The notes: a model not told the origin generated them from the sequence alone. DNA of 64,000 nt from Brevundimonas naejangsanensis (GCF_000635915.2 NZ_CP015614.1:2153501-2217500), one strand, 5' to 3'; numbered from the stretch's first letter, positions 35,091-45,921 are shown. Numbers and translations: made by a program.

Positions 35091-37958
35091 ATGCGCCTTG
35101 CCGCCTCTTCCGTAGCCCTCGCCGCCCTTCTGGCCGTGAGCACGCCCGTTCTGGCCGCGCCCGTCGCGACCGCCGCCTCCGCGACTACAGCAACCCAGGC
35201 CCAATCCCAGGCCCAGCCTCTGCGCGGCGCGCCGGTGTCTGAGTTGATCGCCCGCGTCGACATTCCGTGGCAGCGCTTCCAGCTGGACAACGGCTTGACC
35301 GTGCTGGTGCACGAGGACCGCAAGGCGCCCGTGGTGGCGGTGTCCGTCTGGTACAACGTCGGGTCGAAGGACGAGCCCAAGGGCTCGACCGGCTTCGCCC
35401 ACCTGTTCGAACACCTGATGTTCGGCGGGTCGGAGAACTCGCCCTCCAGCCACATCCAGACGATGAATGCGGCCGGCGCCACGGGCCTGAACGGCACGAC
35501 CTGGTTCGACCGCACCAACTATTTCCAGACGGTGCCGACCCCGGCGCTGGAATACACGCTTTATCTGGAATCCGACCGCATGGGCTATCTGCTCGGCCAG
35601 GTCAGCCAGGAGGTGCTGGATCTGCAGCGCGGCGTCGTTCAGAACGAGAAGCGCCAGGGCGACAACCAGCCCTACGGCATGACCTATTACGCCACGCTGG
35701 AAGCCCTGTTCCCGGAGGGCCACCCCTATCGCCACTCGACCATCGGCTCGATGGACGACCTGGACTCCGCCAGCATGGAGACGGTGCGCGACTGGTTCCG
35801 CCAGAACTACGGCCCGAACAACGCCGTCCTGGTCCTGTCCGGCGACATCAATGAAGCCAAGGCCCGCGAACTGACGCAGAAGTATTTCGGCTCCATCGCG
35901 CGCGGCCCGGTCAACACCCCGGCGGCGGCCCCCGTGCCGACGCTGGCGGCGCCGGTCGAGCAGGTGCTGCACGACCGCGTGGCCCAGACCCGCATCAGCC
36001 GCACCTGGGCCGTGCCGGGCCTGGGCGATCCGGACTCCGTGCCGCTGAGCGTCGGCGCCTCGGTGCTGGGCGGCCTGGCCAGCTCGCGTCTGGACAACGT
36101 CCTGGTGCGCGACGAGCAGACGGCCTCGGGCGTCTCGGCCGGCAACCAGGTGTTCCAGCGCGTCGGCATGTTCAGCTATTCCGCCATGGTCAAGCCGGGC
36201 GCCGACGCCGACGCCGTGGCCAAGCGCATGGACGAGGTGCTGGCCGACCTGATCGCCAACGGCCCGACCCAGGACGAGATCGACCGGGTGGTCACGCGCT
36301 ACGCCTCGCAGCGCATCCAGGGCCTGGAAATGGCCAACGGCAAGGCCTCGGTCCTGGCCGAGGGGCAGCTGTATGCCAACGATCCGGACTTCTACAAGAA
36401 GGAGCTGGCGGCCTATGCGGCGGTGACCCCGGCCCAGGTACAGGCGGCCATGAAGAAGTGGCTGAGCCGCCCCGTCTACAGCCAGATCGTCATGCCGGGC
36501 GAGCGTGAGGCCTATGTCGAGGCCGCCGCCGCCCCGTCGGGCGCGACCCCGACCCCGGCCGAGCCGATCCAGCGCGTCGCCCGCGATCCCGCCCCGGCCA
36601 TCGGCCAGGTGTCCAACGTCGTCTTCCCGGCCGTGGAGCGCGCCGCCCTGTCGAACGGCGTCGAGATCGTCTACGCCCGCTCGACCACCGTGCCGGTGAC
36701 GCGCGTGGCGCTGGAGTTCGACGCCGGGGTCGCCGCCGACCGCGCCGACCGCCTGGGCGCCCACACCCTGATGCTGAACGTCATGCAGGAAGGCACGACG
36801 ACGCGCGACTCCAAGGCCCTGGCCGAGGCGCAGGAGCGTCTGGGCGCCAGCGTCTCCGTCGGCTCGTCGATGGATCGCACCGTGGCCAATCTGTCGGCGG
36901 TGACGACCAATCTGCAGCCGTCGCTGGCCCTGCTGTCGGACGTGGTGCGCAACCCGGCCTTCGCCCCGGCCGAGATCGAGCGCCTGCGCGCGACGCGCCT
37001 GGCCGGCCTGGCCAATGAGAAGACGCAACCGACCGCCATCGCCGGCCGCGCCCTGCCGCCGCTGCTCTTTGGCGAGACCCACCCCTATGGCCGCTCGTTC
37101 AGCGGCACGGGCGACGAAGCGGTGATCCGCAGCCTGACGCGCGACGACCTGATGGCCGAACACGCGCGCTGGATCCGTCCGGACAACGCCAAGCTGTTCG
37201 TGGTGTCCGACCTGCCGCTGGCCGAGCTGAAGCCGCAGCTGGAAGCCGCTTTCGGCAACTGGCGCGCGCCCTCGACGCCGAAGGGGACTAAAGCCTTCGA
37301 CGCCGCCCTGCCCCAGACCTCGGCCCGCATCGTCCTGATCGACCGGCCGCAATCGCCGCAGTCGCTGATCTATGGCGGCCAGGTTCTGCCGGTGTCCGGC
37401 AGGGACGATCTGCTGACCCTGACCACAGCCAATACGGTCCTGGGCGCCGACTTCCTGTCGCGGATCAACGCCGACCTGCGCGAGACCAAGGGCTGGTCCT
37501 ACGGGGTGCGCGGCTATGTCGTCGCCCAGGAGCAACGCTCGCCCTACATCGTCAACGCCCCGGTGCAGGCCAACCGCACCGGCGAGTCGATCGCGGCCCT
37601 GATCGGCCAGTACGAGCGCTTCCTGACCGCCGACGGCGTGACGGCGGCCGAGCGCGAGCGCACCGTCCTGGGCGACACGCGCGGCCTGTCGGGCAGCTAT
37701 GAGACGTCGTTCCAGGTGCTGAACGCCCTGCGCTCGAACGCGCTGTACGGCCGTCCGGACAACTATCAGGAGACGCTCGCGGGCCGCATCAACGCCCTGA
37801 CGGCCGAACAGATGGACGCCGCCGCCCGCGCCGCGATCAAGCCCGACAGCTTCGTCTGGGTGGTGGTCGGCGACGCTGCGGTGGTCAAGCCGCAGCTGGA
37901 CGCCCTGGGCCTGCCGGTCGAGGTGCGCGCCGCCGAGGCGCCGAAGCCGGCCCAGTAA
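35091..37958 (+). CDS. M16 family zinc metalloprotease, two-domain (pitrilysin/PqqL-like)
   Basis: The product has 955 residues from ATG 35091 with signal peptide MRLAASSVALAALLAVSTPVLAA. The N-terminal half has the inverted zinc motif HLFEHLMFGG (HxxEH) near residue 103, with a downstream Glu in the RGVVQNEKRQGDN region. The C-terminal half is the paired M16 domain with a degenerate site (GAHTLMLNVMQEG). Both halves in one chain form the closed clam-shell chamber that degrades peptides in the periplasm. An earlier ATG at 35067 lacks a ribosome binding site. Confidence 0.93.
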   Translation: MRLAASSVALAALLAVSTPVLAAPVATAASATTATQAQSQAQPLRGAPVSELIARVDIPWQRFQLDNGLTVLVHEDRKAPVVAVSVWYNVGSKDEPKGSTGFAHLFEHLMFGGSENSPSSHIQTMNAAGATGLNGTTWFDRTNYFQTVPTPALEYTLYLESDRMGYLLGQVSQEVLDLQRGVVQNEKRQGDNQPYGMTYYATLEALFPEGHPYRHSTIGSMDDLDSASMETVRDWFRQNYGPNNAVLVLSGDINEAKARELTQKYFGSIARGPVNTPAAAPVPTLAAPVEQVLHDRVAQTRISRTWAVPGLGDPDSVPLSVGASVLGGLASSRLDNVLVRDEQTASGVSAGNQVFQRVGMFSYSAMVKPGADADAVAKRMDEVLADLIANGPTQDEIDRVVTRYASQRIQGLEMANGKASVLAEGQLYANDPDFYKKELAAYAAVTPAQVQAAMKKWLSRPVYSQIVMPGEREAYVEAAAAPSGATPTPAEPIQRVARDPAPAIGQVSNVVFPAVERAALSNGVEIVYARSTTVPVTRVALEFDAGVAADRADRLGAHTLMLNVMQEGTTTRDSKALAEAQERLGASVSVGSSMDRTVANLSAVTTNLQPSLALLSDVVRNPAFAPAEIERLRATRLAGLANEKTQPTAIAGRALPPLLFGETHPYGRSFSGTGDEAVIRSLTRDDLMAEHARWIRPDNAKLFVVSDLPLAELKPQLEAAFGNWRAPSTPKGTKAFDAALPQTSARIVLIDRPQSPQSLIYGGQVLPVSGRDDLLTLTTANTVLGADFLSRINADLRETKGWSYGVRGYVVAQEQRSPYIVNAPVQANRTGESIAALIGQYERFLTADGVTAAERERTVLGDTRGLSGSYETSFQVLNALRSNALYGRPDNYQETLAGRINALTAEQMDAAARAAIKPDSFVWVVVGDAAVVKPQLDALGLPVEVRAAEAPKPAQ

Positions 37959-37985
37959 GCCGCTTCGATCCAGACCTGAACGAGA

Positions 37986-38016
37986 CGGCCGGCGGGGCGA
38001 CCCGCCGGCCGTTTTG
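37986..38016 (+). terminator. Intrinsic terminator after the M16 protease
   Basis: CGGCCGGCGGG (37986-37996) and CCCGCCGGCCG (38001-38011) with a GCGA loop, then TTTT. Confidence 0.85.
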
Positions 38017-38083
38017 CTTTGCGGTTGACCCGCAGGGCCGGGAGGGCGAGCCTTCCTCGTCCCCTCCCCTCGCCGGAGCCCCC

Positions 38084-38833
38084 ATGCCGACCGACGCCCT
38101 GATCCCTTCCGCCCGCGCCCCGCGCCTGGCCGTGCTGATCGACGGCGAGAACGCCTCGGCCCGGATCGCCGAGGCGCTTTTTAGCGAGATCGCCACCCTG
38201 GGCGAGGCCTCGGCCCGGCGCATCTACGGCGATGCGGCCAACCCATCGCTGAAGGGCTGGATCGACGTCCTGCCGCGCTGGGCGATCCAGTGGCAGCAGA
38301 ACTTCCAGAACACCAAGGGCAAGAACTCGGGCGACATCGCCCTGGTCATCGACGCGATGGACCTGCTGCATTCGGGACGGTTCGACGGCTTCTGCCTGGT
38401 GTCGTCAGACAGCGACTTCACCCGGCTGGCCGCGCGCATCCGCGAACAGGGCGTCCCGGTCTACGGCTTCGGCGAACAGAAGACGCCCGAGAGCTTCCGT
38501 CAGGCCTGCACCCGCTTCATCTATACGGAGAACCTGACGGTCCCGTCGCCCGAGACCAATGACGAGGCCGCGGCGACGCCCCCCGCCCCCGCTCGCCGCA
38601 AACCGTCCGAAGCCGGGCGTCTGATCGCCAAGGCCATCGCCGATATGGACGAGGACGGCGACGGCTGGGTGGCGATGGGCGGCATCGGCAGTCGGCTGCG
38701 CAACGCCTATCCCGACTTCGACCAGCGCACCTACGGCCATGTGAAACTGTCGGACCTGATCGGCGCCACCGGCCGTTTCGAGGTCAAGGCCGGCCCGAAC
38801 GGCGCGATGAACGTCCGCGTGAAGGCCAAGTAG
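38084..38833 (+). CDS. NYN (PIN-like) nuclease-fold protein with C-terminal OST-HTH/LOTUS domain
   Basis: The product has 249 residues. The NYN domain (about 10-150) shows [43 protein letters not shown] and [19 protein letters not shown]; the conserved aspartates form a metal site as in LabA/Limkain-type RNases. A low-complexity linker leads to a LOTUS domain (about 180-249: [30 protein letters not shown]) that may bind RNA. An RNA-processing role is inferred. Its neighbours (M16, CobT) give no functional clue. Confidence 0.88.
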   Translation: MPTDALIPSARAPRLAVLIDGENASARIAEALFSEIATLGEASARRIYGDAANPSLKGWIDVLPRWAIQWQQNFQNTKGKNSGDIALVIDAMDLLHSGRFDGFCLVSSDSDFTRLAARIREQGVPVYGFGEQKTPESFRQACTRFIYTENLTVPSPETNDEAAATPPAPARRKPSEAGRLIAKAIADMDEDGDGWVAMGGIGSRLRNAYPDFDQRTYGHVKLSDLIGATGRFEVKAGPNGAMNVRVKAK

Positions 38834-38880
38834 GGCGTCTCGCCTCTTCCCCCCGGCGCGGCATGGTCTATGTGTGGCGC

Positions 38881-40761
38881 ATGGCCGCCGCAGAGACCCC
38901 CGTCGAGACCTTTAAACGCGCCCTGTCGCACGCGGCGCGAGCCTTGGCCGAACAGGCCGAGCTGGAGGTGCGCTTCGGCTCGGACGGGCCGAGGCTGTCC
39001 GGCGGCGTGCTGACCCTGCCGCACCCGCCACGCGATCCGCGCGGCCCCGAAAGCGCCGCCCTGCGCGGTCAGGCCGACCGGCTGGCGCTGCGCCTGGCCA
39101 ATCACGACGCAGGCCTGGACGCGCGGCTGCGTCCGACCGATATGAACGCCGCCGAGGTGTTCGACGCCGTCGAACAGGCCCGCGTCGAAGCCGTCGGCGC
39201 GCGCGAGCTGAAGGGCGTGCGACGCAATCTGGACTCGGCGCTGCTGACCCGGCTGGAGAAGTCGGGCGCCCTGCGCGCCCAGGCGGAGCAGGTGCCGGTG
39301 GCCGAGGCCGCCGCCCTTCTGCTGCGCGAGCGGATGACGGGCGAGCCCGCGCCCGACGGCGCCAAGACCATGCTGGACCGGGTCCGCGCCGAGCTGGAGG
39401 CCAAGGCGGGGGCGGAACTGGACGCCCTGGCGGCGTCCGGCGACGATCAGGCGGCCTTCGGCGCGCGGCTGAAAGACCTTCTGCGGGCGCTGGACTTGGA
39501 CCCCGGCGACGCCGACGGCGGCGAGTCGGAGGAAGACGGCGAGGACGACGCCGAAAAGCCGGATCAAGACCAGGCTGAACCGGACGAGCAGGAAGAACAG
39601 GACGGCGGCGACGGGGGCGATTCTCTGGACGGCTCGGCCGACGATCAGTCCGCCGACGACGAGCGCCCCGCCCGCCCCGACGGCGCGCCGGGCGAGACGG
39701 ACGGCGAGGGCCAGGAAGAGGCCCCCGAACTGAGCGAAGGCGACCGCCCCAACCATCAGCAGACCCAGGACGACGGCCGCGCGGTCGAGGTCTATCACGC
39801 CTTCACCACCGCCTTCGACGAGGTCATCGACGCGGCCGACCTGTGCGACCCGATGGAGCTGGACCGGCTGCGCGCCCTGCTGGACGCCCAGCTGTCGACC
39901 CTGGGCAGCGTCGTGTCGCGCCTGGCCAACAAGCTGCAACGGCGCCTGCTGGCGCAACAGAACCGCAGCTGGATGTTCGACCTTGAGGAAGGGATGCTGG
40001 ATACGGCGCGCCTGACCCGCGTCATCACGGATCCGACCAGCCCCCTGTCGTTCAAGATGGAGAGCGAAAGCCCGTTCCGCGACACGGTGGTGAGCCTGGT
40101 GCTGGACAACTCGGGTTCGATGCGCGGGCGGCCGATCATGGTGGCGGCGGTCTGCGCCGACATCCTGGCGCGGACGCTGGAACGGTGCGGGGTCAAGGTC
40201 GAGATCCTGGGCTTCACCACCCGCGCCTGGAAGGGCGGGCAGAGCCGCGAGGCCTGGATCAGCGCGGGCAAGCCCGCCAACCCCGGCCGCCTGAACGACC
40301 TGCGCCACATCATCTACAAGAGCGCCGACGCGCCGTGGCGCCGGTCCAAGAAGAACCTGGGCCTGATGATGCGCGAAGGCCTGCTGAAGGAAAACATCGA
40401 CGGCGAGGCGCTGGAATGGGCGCACGACCGCCTGCTGGCCCGGCCCGAGGCGCGGCGGATCATGATGGTCATCTCGGACGGTTCGCCGGTCGATGACTCG
40501 ACCCAGTCGGCCAATGCGGCCCTGTATCTGGACAAGCACCTGCGTCAGGTGATCGAGAAGATCGAGACGCGCAGCTCGGTCGAACTGCTGGCCATCGGCA
40601 TCGGCCACGACGTGACCCGCTGGTATCGCCGCGCCCTGACCATCGTCGATGTGGAGCAGCTGGCGGGCGCCATGACCGAGAAACTGGCCGAGCTGTTCGA
40701 GGCCGAGCCCAAGGCTGTCAGCGCCAGGACGGGGCGGCCCTCGCACAAGCGCGCGGCGTGA
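38881..40761 (+). CDS. cobT: Cobaltochelatase subunit CobT
   Basis: CobT and CobS form an AAA+/VWA chaperone that loads cobalt through CobN in aerobic cobalamin synthesis. The product has 626 residues from ATG 38881. The N-terminal helical domain is followed by a very acidic linker (residues about 210-290, rich in Asp/Glu/Gly/Gln). The C-terminal von Willebrand A domain has the MIDAS motif [11 protein letters not shown] and later [11 protein letters not shown]. No cobS or cobN is in the window. Its TGA overlaps the next gene's GTG. Confidence 0.93.
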   Translation: MAAAETPVETFKRALSHAARALAEQAELEVRFGSDGPRLSGGVLTLPHPPRDPRGPESAALRGQADRLALRLANHDAGLDARLRPTDMNAAEVFDAVEQARVEAVGARELKGVRRNLDSALLTRLEKSGALRAQAEQVPVAEAAALLLRERMTGEPAPDGAKTMLDRVRAELEAKAGAELDALAASGDDQAAFGARLKDLLRALDLDPGDADGGESEEDGEDDAEKPDQDQAEPDEQEEQDGGDGGDSLDGSADDQSADDERPARPDGAPGETDGEGQEEAPELSEGDRPNHQQTQDDGRAVEVYHAFTTAFDEVIDAADLCDPMELDRLRALLDAQLSTLGSVVSRLANKLQRRLLAQQNRSWMFDLEEGMLDTARLTRVITDPTSPLSFKMESESPFRDTVVSLVLDNSGSMRGRPIMVAAVCADILARTLERCGVKVEILGFTTRAWKGGQSREAWISAGKPANPGRLNDLRHIIYKSADAPWRRSKKNLGLMMREGLLKENIDGEALEWAHDRLLARPEARRIMMVISDGSPVDDSTQSANAALYLDKHLRQVIEKIETRSSVELLAIGIGHDVTRWYRRALTIVDVEQLAGAMTEKLAELFEAEPKAVSARTGRPSHKRAA

Positions 40762-41726
40762 ACCGGCGCCTCTATGTCGCCGCCCTGATCTCCCTCGCCC
40801 TGGCCGCCTGCGCCGGGGCGGCGGCGACCTCCCATCCCTGGACGCCCGAAGCGACGGCCGACGGCTGGTCGCCCGCAGGCGGTTCGACGCGGCAGGTCGA
40901 TCTGGGCTGGCCGGGCGGGGCCAGGCTGGCCAAGGGCGTGCGCTATGCGGGCGGGGTGCAGTTGGTCGCCGCGCCCGCCTCCACCCTGCACGGCCTGTCG
41001 GATCTGAAGCTGACGGGCGATGGCGGCTTCGTCGCCGTGTCGGATTCGGGCGATCTGGTGCGCGGGCGGCTGGAGCTGGATGCAGACGGCAGGCTGACGG
41101 GACTGCATGACCTGCGGGTGCGGCGACTGACGCTGACCGATGGCGCGCCGATCACTGAGAAACGCATGGGCGACGCCGAAGGGCTGGCCCTGACCGACGA
41201 TGGCGAGGTGCTGGTCAGCTTCGAGCGCGAGCACCGCATCTGGAGCTACGGCCGGCTGGACGCCCTGCGCGCCCGGCCGCAAGCGCAGCCGCACCCGGCG
41301 GCGGACTTTCCGTTAAACGAAGGCATGGAGGCGCTGGCGAGCGCGCCCGGCGGCTGGCGCGTCGGGGGCGAAGGCGGCGGGGTGTGGGACTGTTCGCCGC
41401 AAGGCTGCCGCGTCGTGACCCGGCCGAGCCCGCCCGCCGACAGCTGGCGCCTGACGGGCCTTGAGCGCGATCCGCGCGGCGGCGGCTGGTTCGCGGTGGA
41501 ACGCTCATGGCGCCCGCCCTTCGACGTGCGCGCCCGCGTGCGCCGCATGGACGCGGACGGGACGCTGGGGCCGGTGCTGGTCGAGCTGAAGCTGCCGGGG
41601 CTGACGGACAATTTCGAGGGGATCGCCGCCGAGGCAAGGGGCGACAACGTGCGCCTCTACATCCTGTCCGACGACAACGCCAACCCGGCGCAGAAGACGC
41701 TGCTGCTGGCGTTTGACGTTCAGTGA
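40758..41726 (+). CDS. Esterase-like activity of phytase family protein (lipoprotein)
   Basis: The product has 322 residues from a GTG start that overlaps the cobT stop by four bases. Signal [18 protein letters not shown] has lipobox LAAC (Cys18). The body resembles the phytase-like beta-propeller family ([54 protein letters not shown]), expected in the periplasm and calcium-binding in some members. Members are often seen next to cobS/cobT in alphaproteobacteria; the reason is unknown. Confidence 0.83.
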   Translation: MNRRLYVAALISLALAACAGAAATSHPWTPEATADGWSPAGGSTRQVDLGWPGGARLAKGVRYAGGVQLVAAPASTLHGLSDLKLTGDGGFVAVSDSGDLVRGRLELDADGRLTGLHDLRVRRLTLTDGAPITEKRMGDAEGLALTDDGEVLVSFEREHRIWSYGRLDALRARPQAQPHPAADFPLNEGMEALASAPGGWRVGGEGGGVWDCSPQGCRVVTRPSPPADSWRLTGLERDPRGGGWFAVERSWRPPFDVRARVRRMDADGTLGPVLVELKLPGLTDNFEGIAAEARGDNVRLYILSDDNANPAQKTLLLAFDVQ

Positions 41727-41727
41727 T

Positions 41728-41892
41728 CTTCTCCCCTTGTGGGAGAAGGTGGGCGCCGCAAGGCGCTCGGATGAGGGGTGCCGACGGCGGCGTTCAGACG
41801 ATGAGGTCAGGGCGTGGCCGACCTTCAGGCCGCCCGCAAACACCCCTCATCCGTCAGGCTACGCCTGCCACCTTCTCCCTCAAGGGGAGAAG
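41728..41892. repeat. Family A palindromic repeat, copy 5 (convergent gap, enters queG)
   Basis: The outer arms CTTCTCCCC and GGGGAGAAGG enclose GGCGCCGCAAGGCGCTC, GGATGAGGGG and their inverse. Its right arm forms the last three to four codons and stop of queG, which is read from the other strand. Confidence 0.88.
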
Positions 41893-42995
41893 GACCATTC
41901 CTGTTTGACCTCATCATCCGTTTCCTGCCGCAGCCGCGCCGCGCGCTCGGTCTCGAACCGTTCGGGCGCGAGTTGCGCCAGCGCCCAGATCGCCGCGCCG
42001 CGCACCACGGGGGCGGGGTCGTCCAGCAGGGCCTCGACCGGCGCGACCAGCGCAGCGTCCCCGGAATTGCCCGCCGCATAGAGGGCGTTGCGGATGAAGC
42101 GGTCGCGGCCGATGCGCTTGACCGGGCTCTTGGTGAACAGGGCGCGGAAGGCGGGATCGCCCAGCGCCAGCAGGTCGATCAGCGGCGGCGACTTCAGCGC
42201 GTCGCGCGCCTGCAGCCGGGCCTCCGACGCGCTTTGGGCGAACTTGTTCCACGGACAGGCGGCCAGACAGTCGTCGCAGCCGTAGATGCGGTTGCCGGTC
42301 GCGAGGCGGAACTCGCGCGGCCAGGCGCCTGCATATTCGATGGTCAGATAGGAGAGGCAGCGTCGGGCGTCGATCTGGAACGGCGCCGGAAAGGCCTTGG
42401 TCGGACAGGCGTCCAGACAGGCGGTGCAGCGGCCGCAGTGCTCGCTCTCGGCCGCGTCCGGCTCGATCTCGGCGGCGGTCAGGATGGTCCCCAGGAACAG
42501 CCAGTTGCCGTGGGTGCGGCTGAGCAGATTGGTGTGCTTGCCCTGCCAGCCTAGCCCCGCGCGCTGCGCCAGCGGCTTCTCCATCAGGGGGGCGGTGTCG
42601 ACGAAGACCTTGACCTCCTGACCCAGCCGCGCGGCGATCTGACCGGCCAGGATCTTCAGCCGTCCCTTGATGACCTCGTGATAGTCGTCGCCGCGCGCAT
42701 AGACGGAGATGTAGCCCGCCGACGCCTCCTGAAGCTCTGGCCGGGGGTCTTCGTCGGGGCCGTAGTTCATGCCCAGGACGATAGCGGTTCGGGCGCCGTC
42801 CCACATGGCGGTGGGGTGGGCGCGGCGTTCCAGCGTCGTCTCCATCCAGCCCATTTCGCCGTGACGGCCCGCATCGACGAAATAGGCCAGCCGTTCGCCC
42901 GCGCTCCACGGATCGCTGGCCGAGGCGAAGCGGCACACGCCGAAGCCCAGTTCGGCGGCGCGCTGTCGGATGAAGATGCGGGGGTCGGCCGCCAT
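41880..42995 (-). CDS. queG: Epoxyqueuosine reductase
   Basis: QueG performs the last step of tRNA queuosine synthesis, reducing epoxyqueuosine with cobalamin and iron-sulfur clusters. The product has 371 residues. Two 4Fe-4S motifs are visible: HCGRCTACLDACPTKAF and CDDCLAACPWNKFA. The N-terminal cobalamin-binding domain contains MNYGPDEDPRPE and YISVYARGDDYHEVIKGR. A C-terminal HEAT-like region follows. The final SFSP and stop come from the family A repeat at 41728-41892. It is followed in genome order by a GST gene on the same strand upstream. Confidence 0.95.
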   Translation of the reverse strand: MAADPRIFIRQRAAELGFGVCRFASASDPWSAGERLAYFVDAGRHGEMGWMETTLERRAHPTAMWDGARTAIVLGMNYGPDEDPRPELQEASAGYISVYARGDDYHEVIKGRLKILAGQIAARLGQEVKVFVDTAPLMEKPLAQRAGLGWQGKHTNLLSRTHGNWLFLGTILTAAEIEPDAAESEHCGRCTACLDACPTKAFPAPFQIDARRCLSYLTIEYAGAWPREFRLATGNRIYGCDDCLAACPWNKFAQSASEARLQARDALKSPPLIDLLALGDPAFRALFTKSPVKRIGRDRFIRNALYAAGNSGDAALVAPVEALLDDPAPVVRGAAIWALAQLAPERFETERAARLRQETDDEVKQEWSFSP

Positions 42996-43020
42996 GAGGG
43001 CGCTTTAGCCCTCCCGGCCC

Positions 43021-43707
43021 TCAGAAGTCGAGGTCGGCGTACCAGGGCGCGGGGTGGACGCCGGGGAAGCGGTCGCCCAGCAGGGGGCGGAAACAGGGGC
43101 GCGACTTCAGCTTGGAATACCACAGCTTCAGCGAGGGCCAGGACGCCCAGGCGATCTCGCCGAAATAGTCGAGCACCGACAGATGGCCCGCCGCGATCAG
43201 GTCGGCCTGGCTGAGCCGGCGCCCCGCCAGCCACTCGCGGCCGGCCGCCAGCGGCTCCAGAACCGTCAGGTGGCCCTTCAGGAATTCGCGCCCCTCGCGC
43301 AGCATCCGGGCGTCGGGCGGCCCCATGCGCAACAGCGGCTTCTCCATCCGCTCATGCAGCAGGACGGCGTCGACCTCATCGGTGAAACGGCGGCTGAACC
43401 AGGTCGCCAGACGCCGGGCCTCGGCCCGCTCGGCCGGGTCGGACGGCAGCAGGAAGTCGCCCTTGGACCGGTCCTCCAGCCAGCCGAGAATGGCGTCCTG
43501 TTCGCACAGGGTCAGCCCCCTGCCCTTCTCGGTCACGCTCAGCACCGGCGGCATGCCCGAAGGGTTCATCTCGAACAGGGGGCAGTCGCCCTCCCACGGG
43601 CGGACCAACTCCTCGCTGTACTCGACCTTGGCCTCGCCCAGCGCCAGCCGCGCCGTGCGCGAAGCCGGGTGAAAGGCGAAGTGATACAGGACGGCGGGCG
43701 TGGACAT
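43021..43707 (-). CDS. Glutathione S-transferase family protein
   Basis: The product has 228 residues. The N-terminal thioredoxin-like domain (about 1-80) starts VLYHFAFHPASRTARLALGE and has the glutathione-binding GMPPVLSV and LCEQDAILGWL (E-x-x-A-I). The C-terminal helical domain has the N-capping motif RRLSQADLIAAGHLSVLDYF. It lies 25 bp upstream of queG, a linkage seen in related bacteria. It differs from the maleylacetoacetate isomerase pattern, so a tyrosine pathway role is not claimed. Confidence 0.87.
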   Translation of the reverse strand: MSTPAVLYHFAFHPASRTARLALGEAKVEYSEELVRPWEGDCPLFEMNPSGMPPVLSVTEKGRGLTLCEQDAILGWLEDRSKGDFLLPSDPAERAEARRLATWFSRRFTDEVDAVLLHERMEKPLLRMGPPDARMLREGREFLKGHLTVLEPLAAGREWLAGRRLSQADLIAAGHLSVLDYFGEIAWASWPSLKLWYSKLKSRPCFRPLLGDRFPGVHPAPWYADLDF

Positions 43708-43771
43708 TGTCCGCCTTCAATGCGCCCTCGCCCGTTAAGGCTCCGTTTACCGCGCGCGATTGTCGCAGGGC

Positions 43772-44821
43772 TCAGGACCAGGGGCCGACCCGCGCCGAGG
43801 GCGAGTCCGGCCCCTGGGGCGTACGCGATCCAGACGGGGACGCTTCGGTTGAGGGCCCTTCAGAGCGGGGCGATGGGAGCGCATCGCGATCCGGCGTTTC
43901 AGGCCGCGGCGAGGCGAAGGCGCCGCCGTGCGGCTCTGCCGCGCCCCGGGGGTCGGCGTGGATCAGAATGTCGGCGTGGGGAAAGGCCTGCAACACCCGC
44001 TTTTCGGCCTCCAGGGTGATGTCGTGCGCGGCCTTCAGGCTGAGATCAGGGTCCAGGTCGACGTGCATCTGCACCATCAGCGCCTGCCCGGCCATGCGGG
44101 TGCGAAGTTGGTGCACATTGGCGATGCGGGCGTCCTCAGTCACCGCAGCGACGATGGCGGCGCGCTCGGCGTCCGAGGCGGCCCGGTCCAGCAGGTGATC
44201 GGCCGCGCCCTTCAACAGATTCAACGCCCCCCAGGCCAGCCAGACCGCGACCACCAGACCCGCCGCCGCATCCAGCCCGGGCGCCTGCAGCAGGGCGCCG
44301 GAGACGACGCCGATCAGCACCACGACATTGGCGGCCAGATCGGCGGCGTAGTGGGCGCGGTCGCCCGCCACCGCCAGCGAGCCGGTCTTCTTCACCGCCT
44401 GCGTCTGCATCCACACCAGGCCGGCGGTGATGGCGATAGACAAGACGACCACGCCGATCGCCCATCCGCCCGAGGTGACGGGGCGCGGGTCGAAGATGCG
44501 CTGCACCGCCTCCCAGCCGATGAAGACGCTGGAGGCCAGCACCATGCCCGCCTGCACCAGGGAGGCCAGGCCCTCGGCCTTGCCGTGGCCATAGCGATGC
44601 GAATCGTCCGGCGGCAGGGCCGCCCAGCGCACGGCGACGAAGGTCGCCAGCGACGCGATCAGGTCCAGCGTCGAATCCGCCAGACTGGCCAGGATGGAGA
44701 CCGAGCCGGACGCCCCCAGGGCGAAGGCCTTCATGACGATCAGCAGGACCGCCGTCGCCACCGACAGGGTGGTGATCCGGCGGGTGGTCTCGTGGGCGGC
44801 GTCGAGGGGAGAGACGGTCAT
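43772..44821 (-). CDS. Cation diffusion facilitator (CDF/FieF-like) metal exporter
   Basis: The product has 349 residues from ATG 44821. Six transmembrane helices with the metal sites [12 protein letters not shown] (DxxxD) and [13 protein letters not shown] (HxxxD), plus [14 protein letters not shown] in the loop. The C-terminal cytoplasmic domain includes [20 protein letters not shown]. It should export Zn, Fe or similar ions by proton exchange. The last 50 residues form a Pro/Ser-rich extension not usual in the family. Confidence 0.9.
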   Translation of the reverse strand: MTVSPLDAAHETTRRITTLSVATAVLLIVMKAFALGASGSVSILASLADSTLDLIASLATFVAVRWAALPPDDSHRYGHGKAEGLASLVQAGMVLASSVFIGWEAVQRIFDPRPVTSGGWAIGVVVLSIAITAGLVWMQTQAVKKTGSLAVAGDRAHYAADLAANVVVLIGVVSGALLQAPGLDAAAGLVVAVWLAWGALNLLKGAADHLLDRAASDAERAAIVAAVTEDARIANVHQLRTRMAGQALMVQMHVDLDPDLSLKAAHDITLEAEKRVLQAFPHADILIHADPRGAAEPHGGAFASPRPETPDRDALPSPRSEGPSTEASPSGSRTPQGPDSPSARVGPWS

Positions 44822-44951
44822 TTCCCGACCTTGTCGCCTAAAACCGCGCCCGCGCCAATGGCGGCGCGATGCCCGGGACGCTAAGGAAGGCGGACGCGAC
44901 GCCGCACGGCGCGACCCGACCCCCGACCCTGGCGAACAAGACGGAGAATTC

Positions 44952-45758
44952 ATGGCGGACTGGCTGATGGCGATCCTTCTGGGTCTGGTCGAGGGATTGA
45001 CCGAGTTCATTCCGGTGTCGTCCACCGGCCACCTGCTGCTGCTGGGGCATTTTCTTGGCTTTCAGAGCACCGGCAAGACGTTCGAGATCGTCATTCAGCT
45101 GGGCGCCCTGCTGGCCATCATCAGCGTCTATTTCAAGCGACTGTGGACGCTGGCGACGCGCTGGCCGTTCGACGCCGAGGCGCGGCGCTTTCTGATCGGC
45201 CTGCTGGTCGCCTTCGCCCCCGCCGTGGTGATCGGCTTTCTGGCCTACGGCTTCATCAAGACGGTGCTGTTCGAGACGCCGCTGGTCATCTGCGTCGCCC
45301 TGATCATCGGGGGCGTACTGCTGCTGTGGCTGGACCGGATGAACAAGATCCCGGCCTATCTGGACGCGGATCGTTATCCGTTCCGGGTCTATTTCCTGAT
45401 CGGCCTGTTCCAGTGCCTGGCCATGATCCCCGGCGTGTCGCGCTCGGGCGCCACCATCGCGGGGGGGCTGCTGCTGGGCACGGACAAGCGGTCCGCGGCC
45501 GAGTTCAGCTTCTTCCTGGCCCTGCCGACCATGGGGGCGGCGGTGGCCTATGACCTGTTCAAGAACCGCGACGTGCTGGACTTCAGCGATTTCGGCCTGA
45601 TCGCCATCGGCTTCATCGCCGCCTTCATCTCGGCCCTGGCCGTGGTGCGTTTCCTGCTCGACTTCGTGTCCAAGCGCGGCTTCGGCCCCTTCGCCTGGTG
45701 GCGGATCGCGGTCGGCGTCGTCGGCATCATCGGCCTGGCGGCGACGGGGGCGCTGTAG
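44952..45758 (+). CDS. uppP: Undecaprenyl-diphosphatase
   Basis: UppP (BacA) recycles the peptidoglycan lipid carrier and its overproduction gives bacitracin resistance. The product has 268 residues from ATG 44952, preceded by GGAG. Active-site motifs are [20 protein letters not shown] (E-rich motif) and [17 protein letters not shown]. Eight transmembrane segments are predicted by eye. It is divergent from the CDF gene with a 130-bp shared promoter region. Confidence 0.97.
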   Translation: MADWLMAILLGLVEGLTEFIPVSSTGHLLLLGHFLGFQSTGKTFEIVIQLGALLAIISVYFKRLWTLATRWPFDAEARRFLIGLLVAFAPAVVIGFLAYGFIKTVLFETPLVICVALIIGGVLLLWLDRMNKIPAYLDADRYPFRVYFLIGLFQCLAMIPGVSRSGATIAGGLLLGTDKRSAAEFSFFLALPTMGAAVAYDLFKNRDVLDFSDFGLIAIGFIAAFISALAVVRFLLDFVSKRGFGPFAWWRIAVGVVGIIGLAATGAL

Positions 45759-45762
45759 GCCA

Positions 45763-45888
45763 TTTCCTCCCCACGCAGTGGGGAGGTGGATCGGCGGCGT
45801 AGACGCCGAGACGGAGGGGCGGCTTCGGGCCGGGCCGGGCCCTCCACCGCTTCGCGGTCCCCCTCCCCATTTCATGGGGAGGAAAAAA
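45763..45888. repeat. Family B palindromic repeat, solo copy (after uppP)
   Basis: Both halves are present: the left with CCTCCCCACGCAGTGGGGAGG, shortened here to its hairpin ends CCTCCCC/GGGGAGG, and the right with CCTCCACCGCTTCGCGGTCC then GGGGAGGAAAAAA. The right half matches the arms around the DUF559 gene. Confidence 0.85.
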
Positions 45889-45921
45889 GGCGCGCGTCAG
45901 GCGCCGCCGAGGCGGTGGAAA

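Noticed and set aside
34941..37535. Minus-strand open frame of 864 codons opposite the M16 protease
   Set aside because: Arg/His/Gly-rich antisense shadow of the clear M16 protease gene.
43021..43707. Maleylacetoacetate isomerase (maiA)
   Set aside because: GST fold is clear but the N-terminal active-site pattern of that zeta-class family is not seen, and its linkage to queG points elsewhere.
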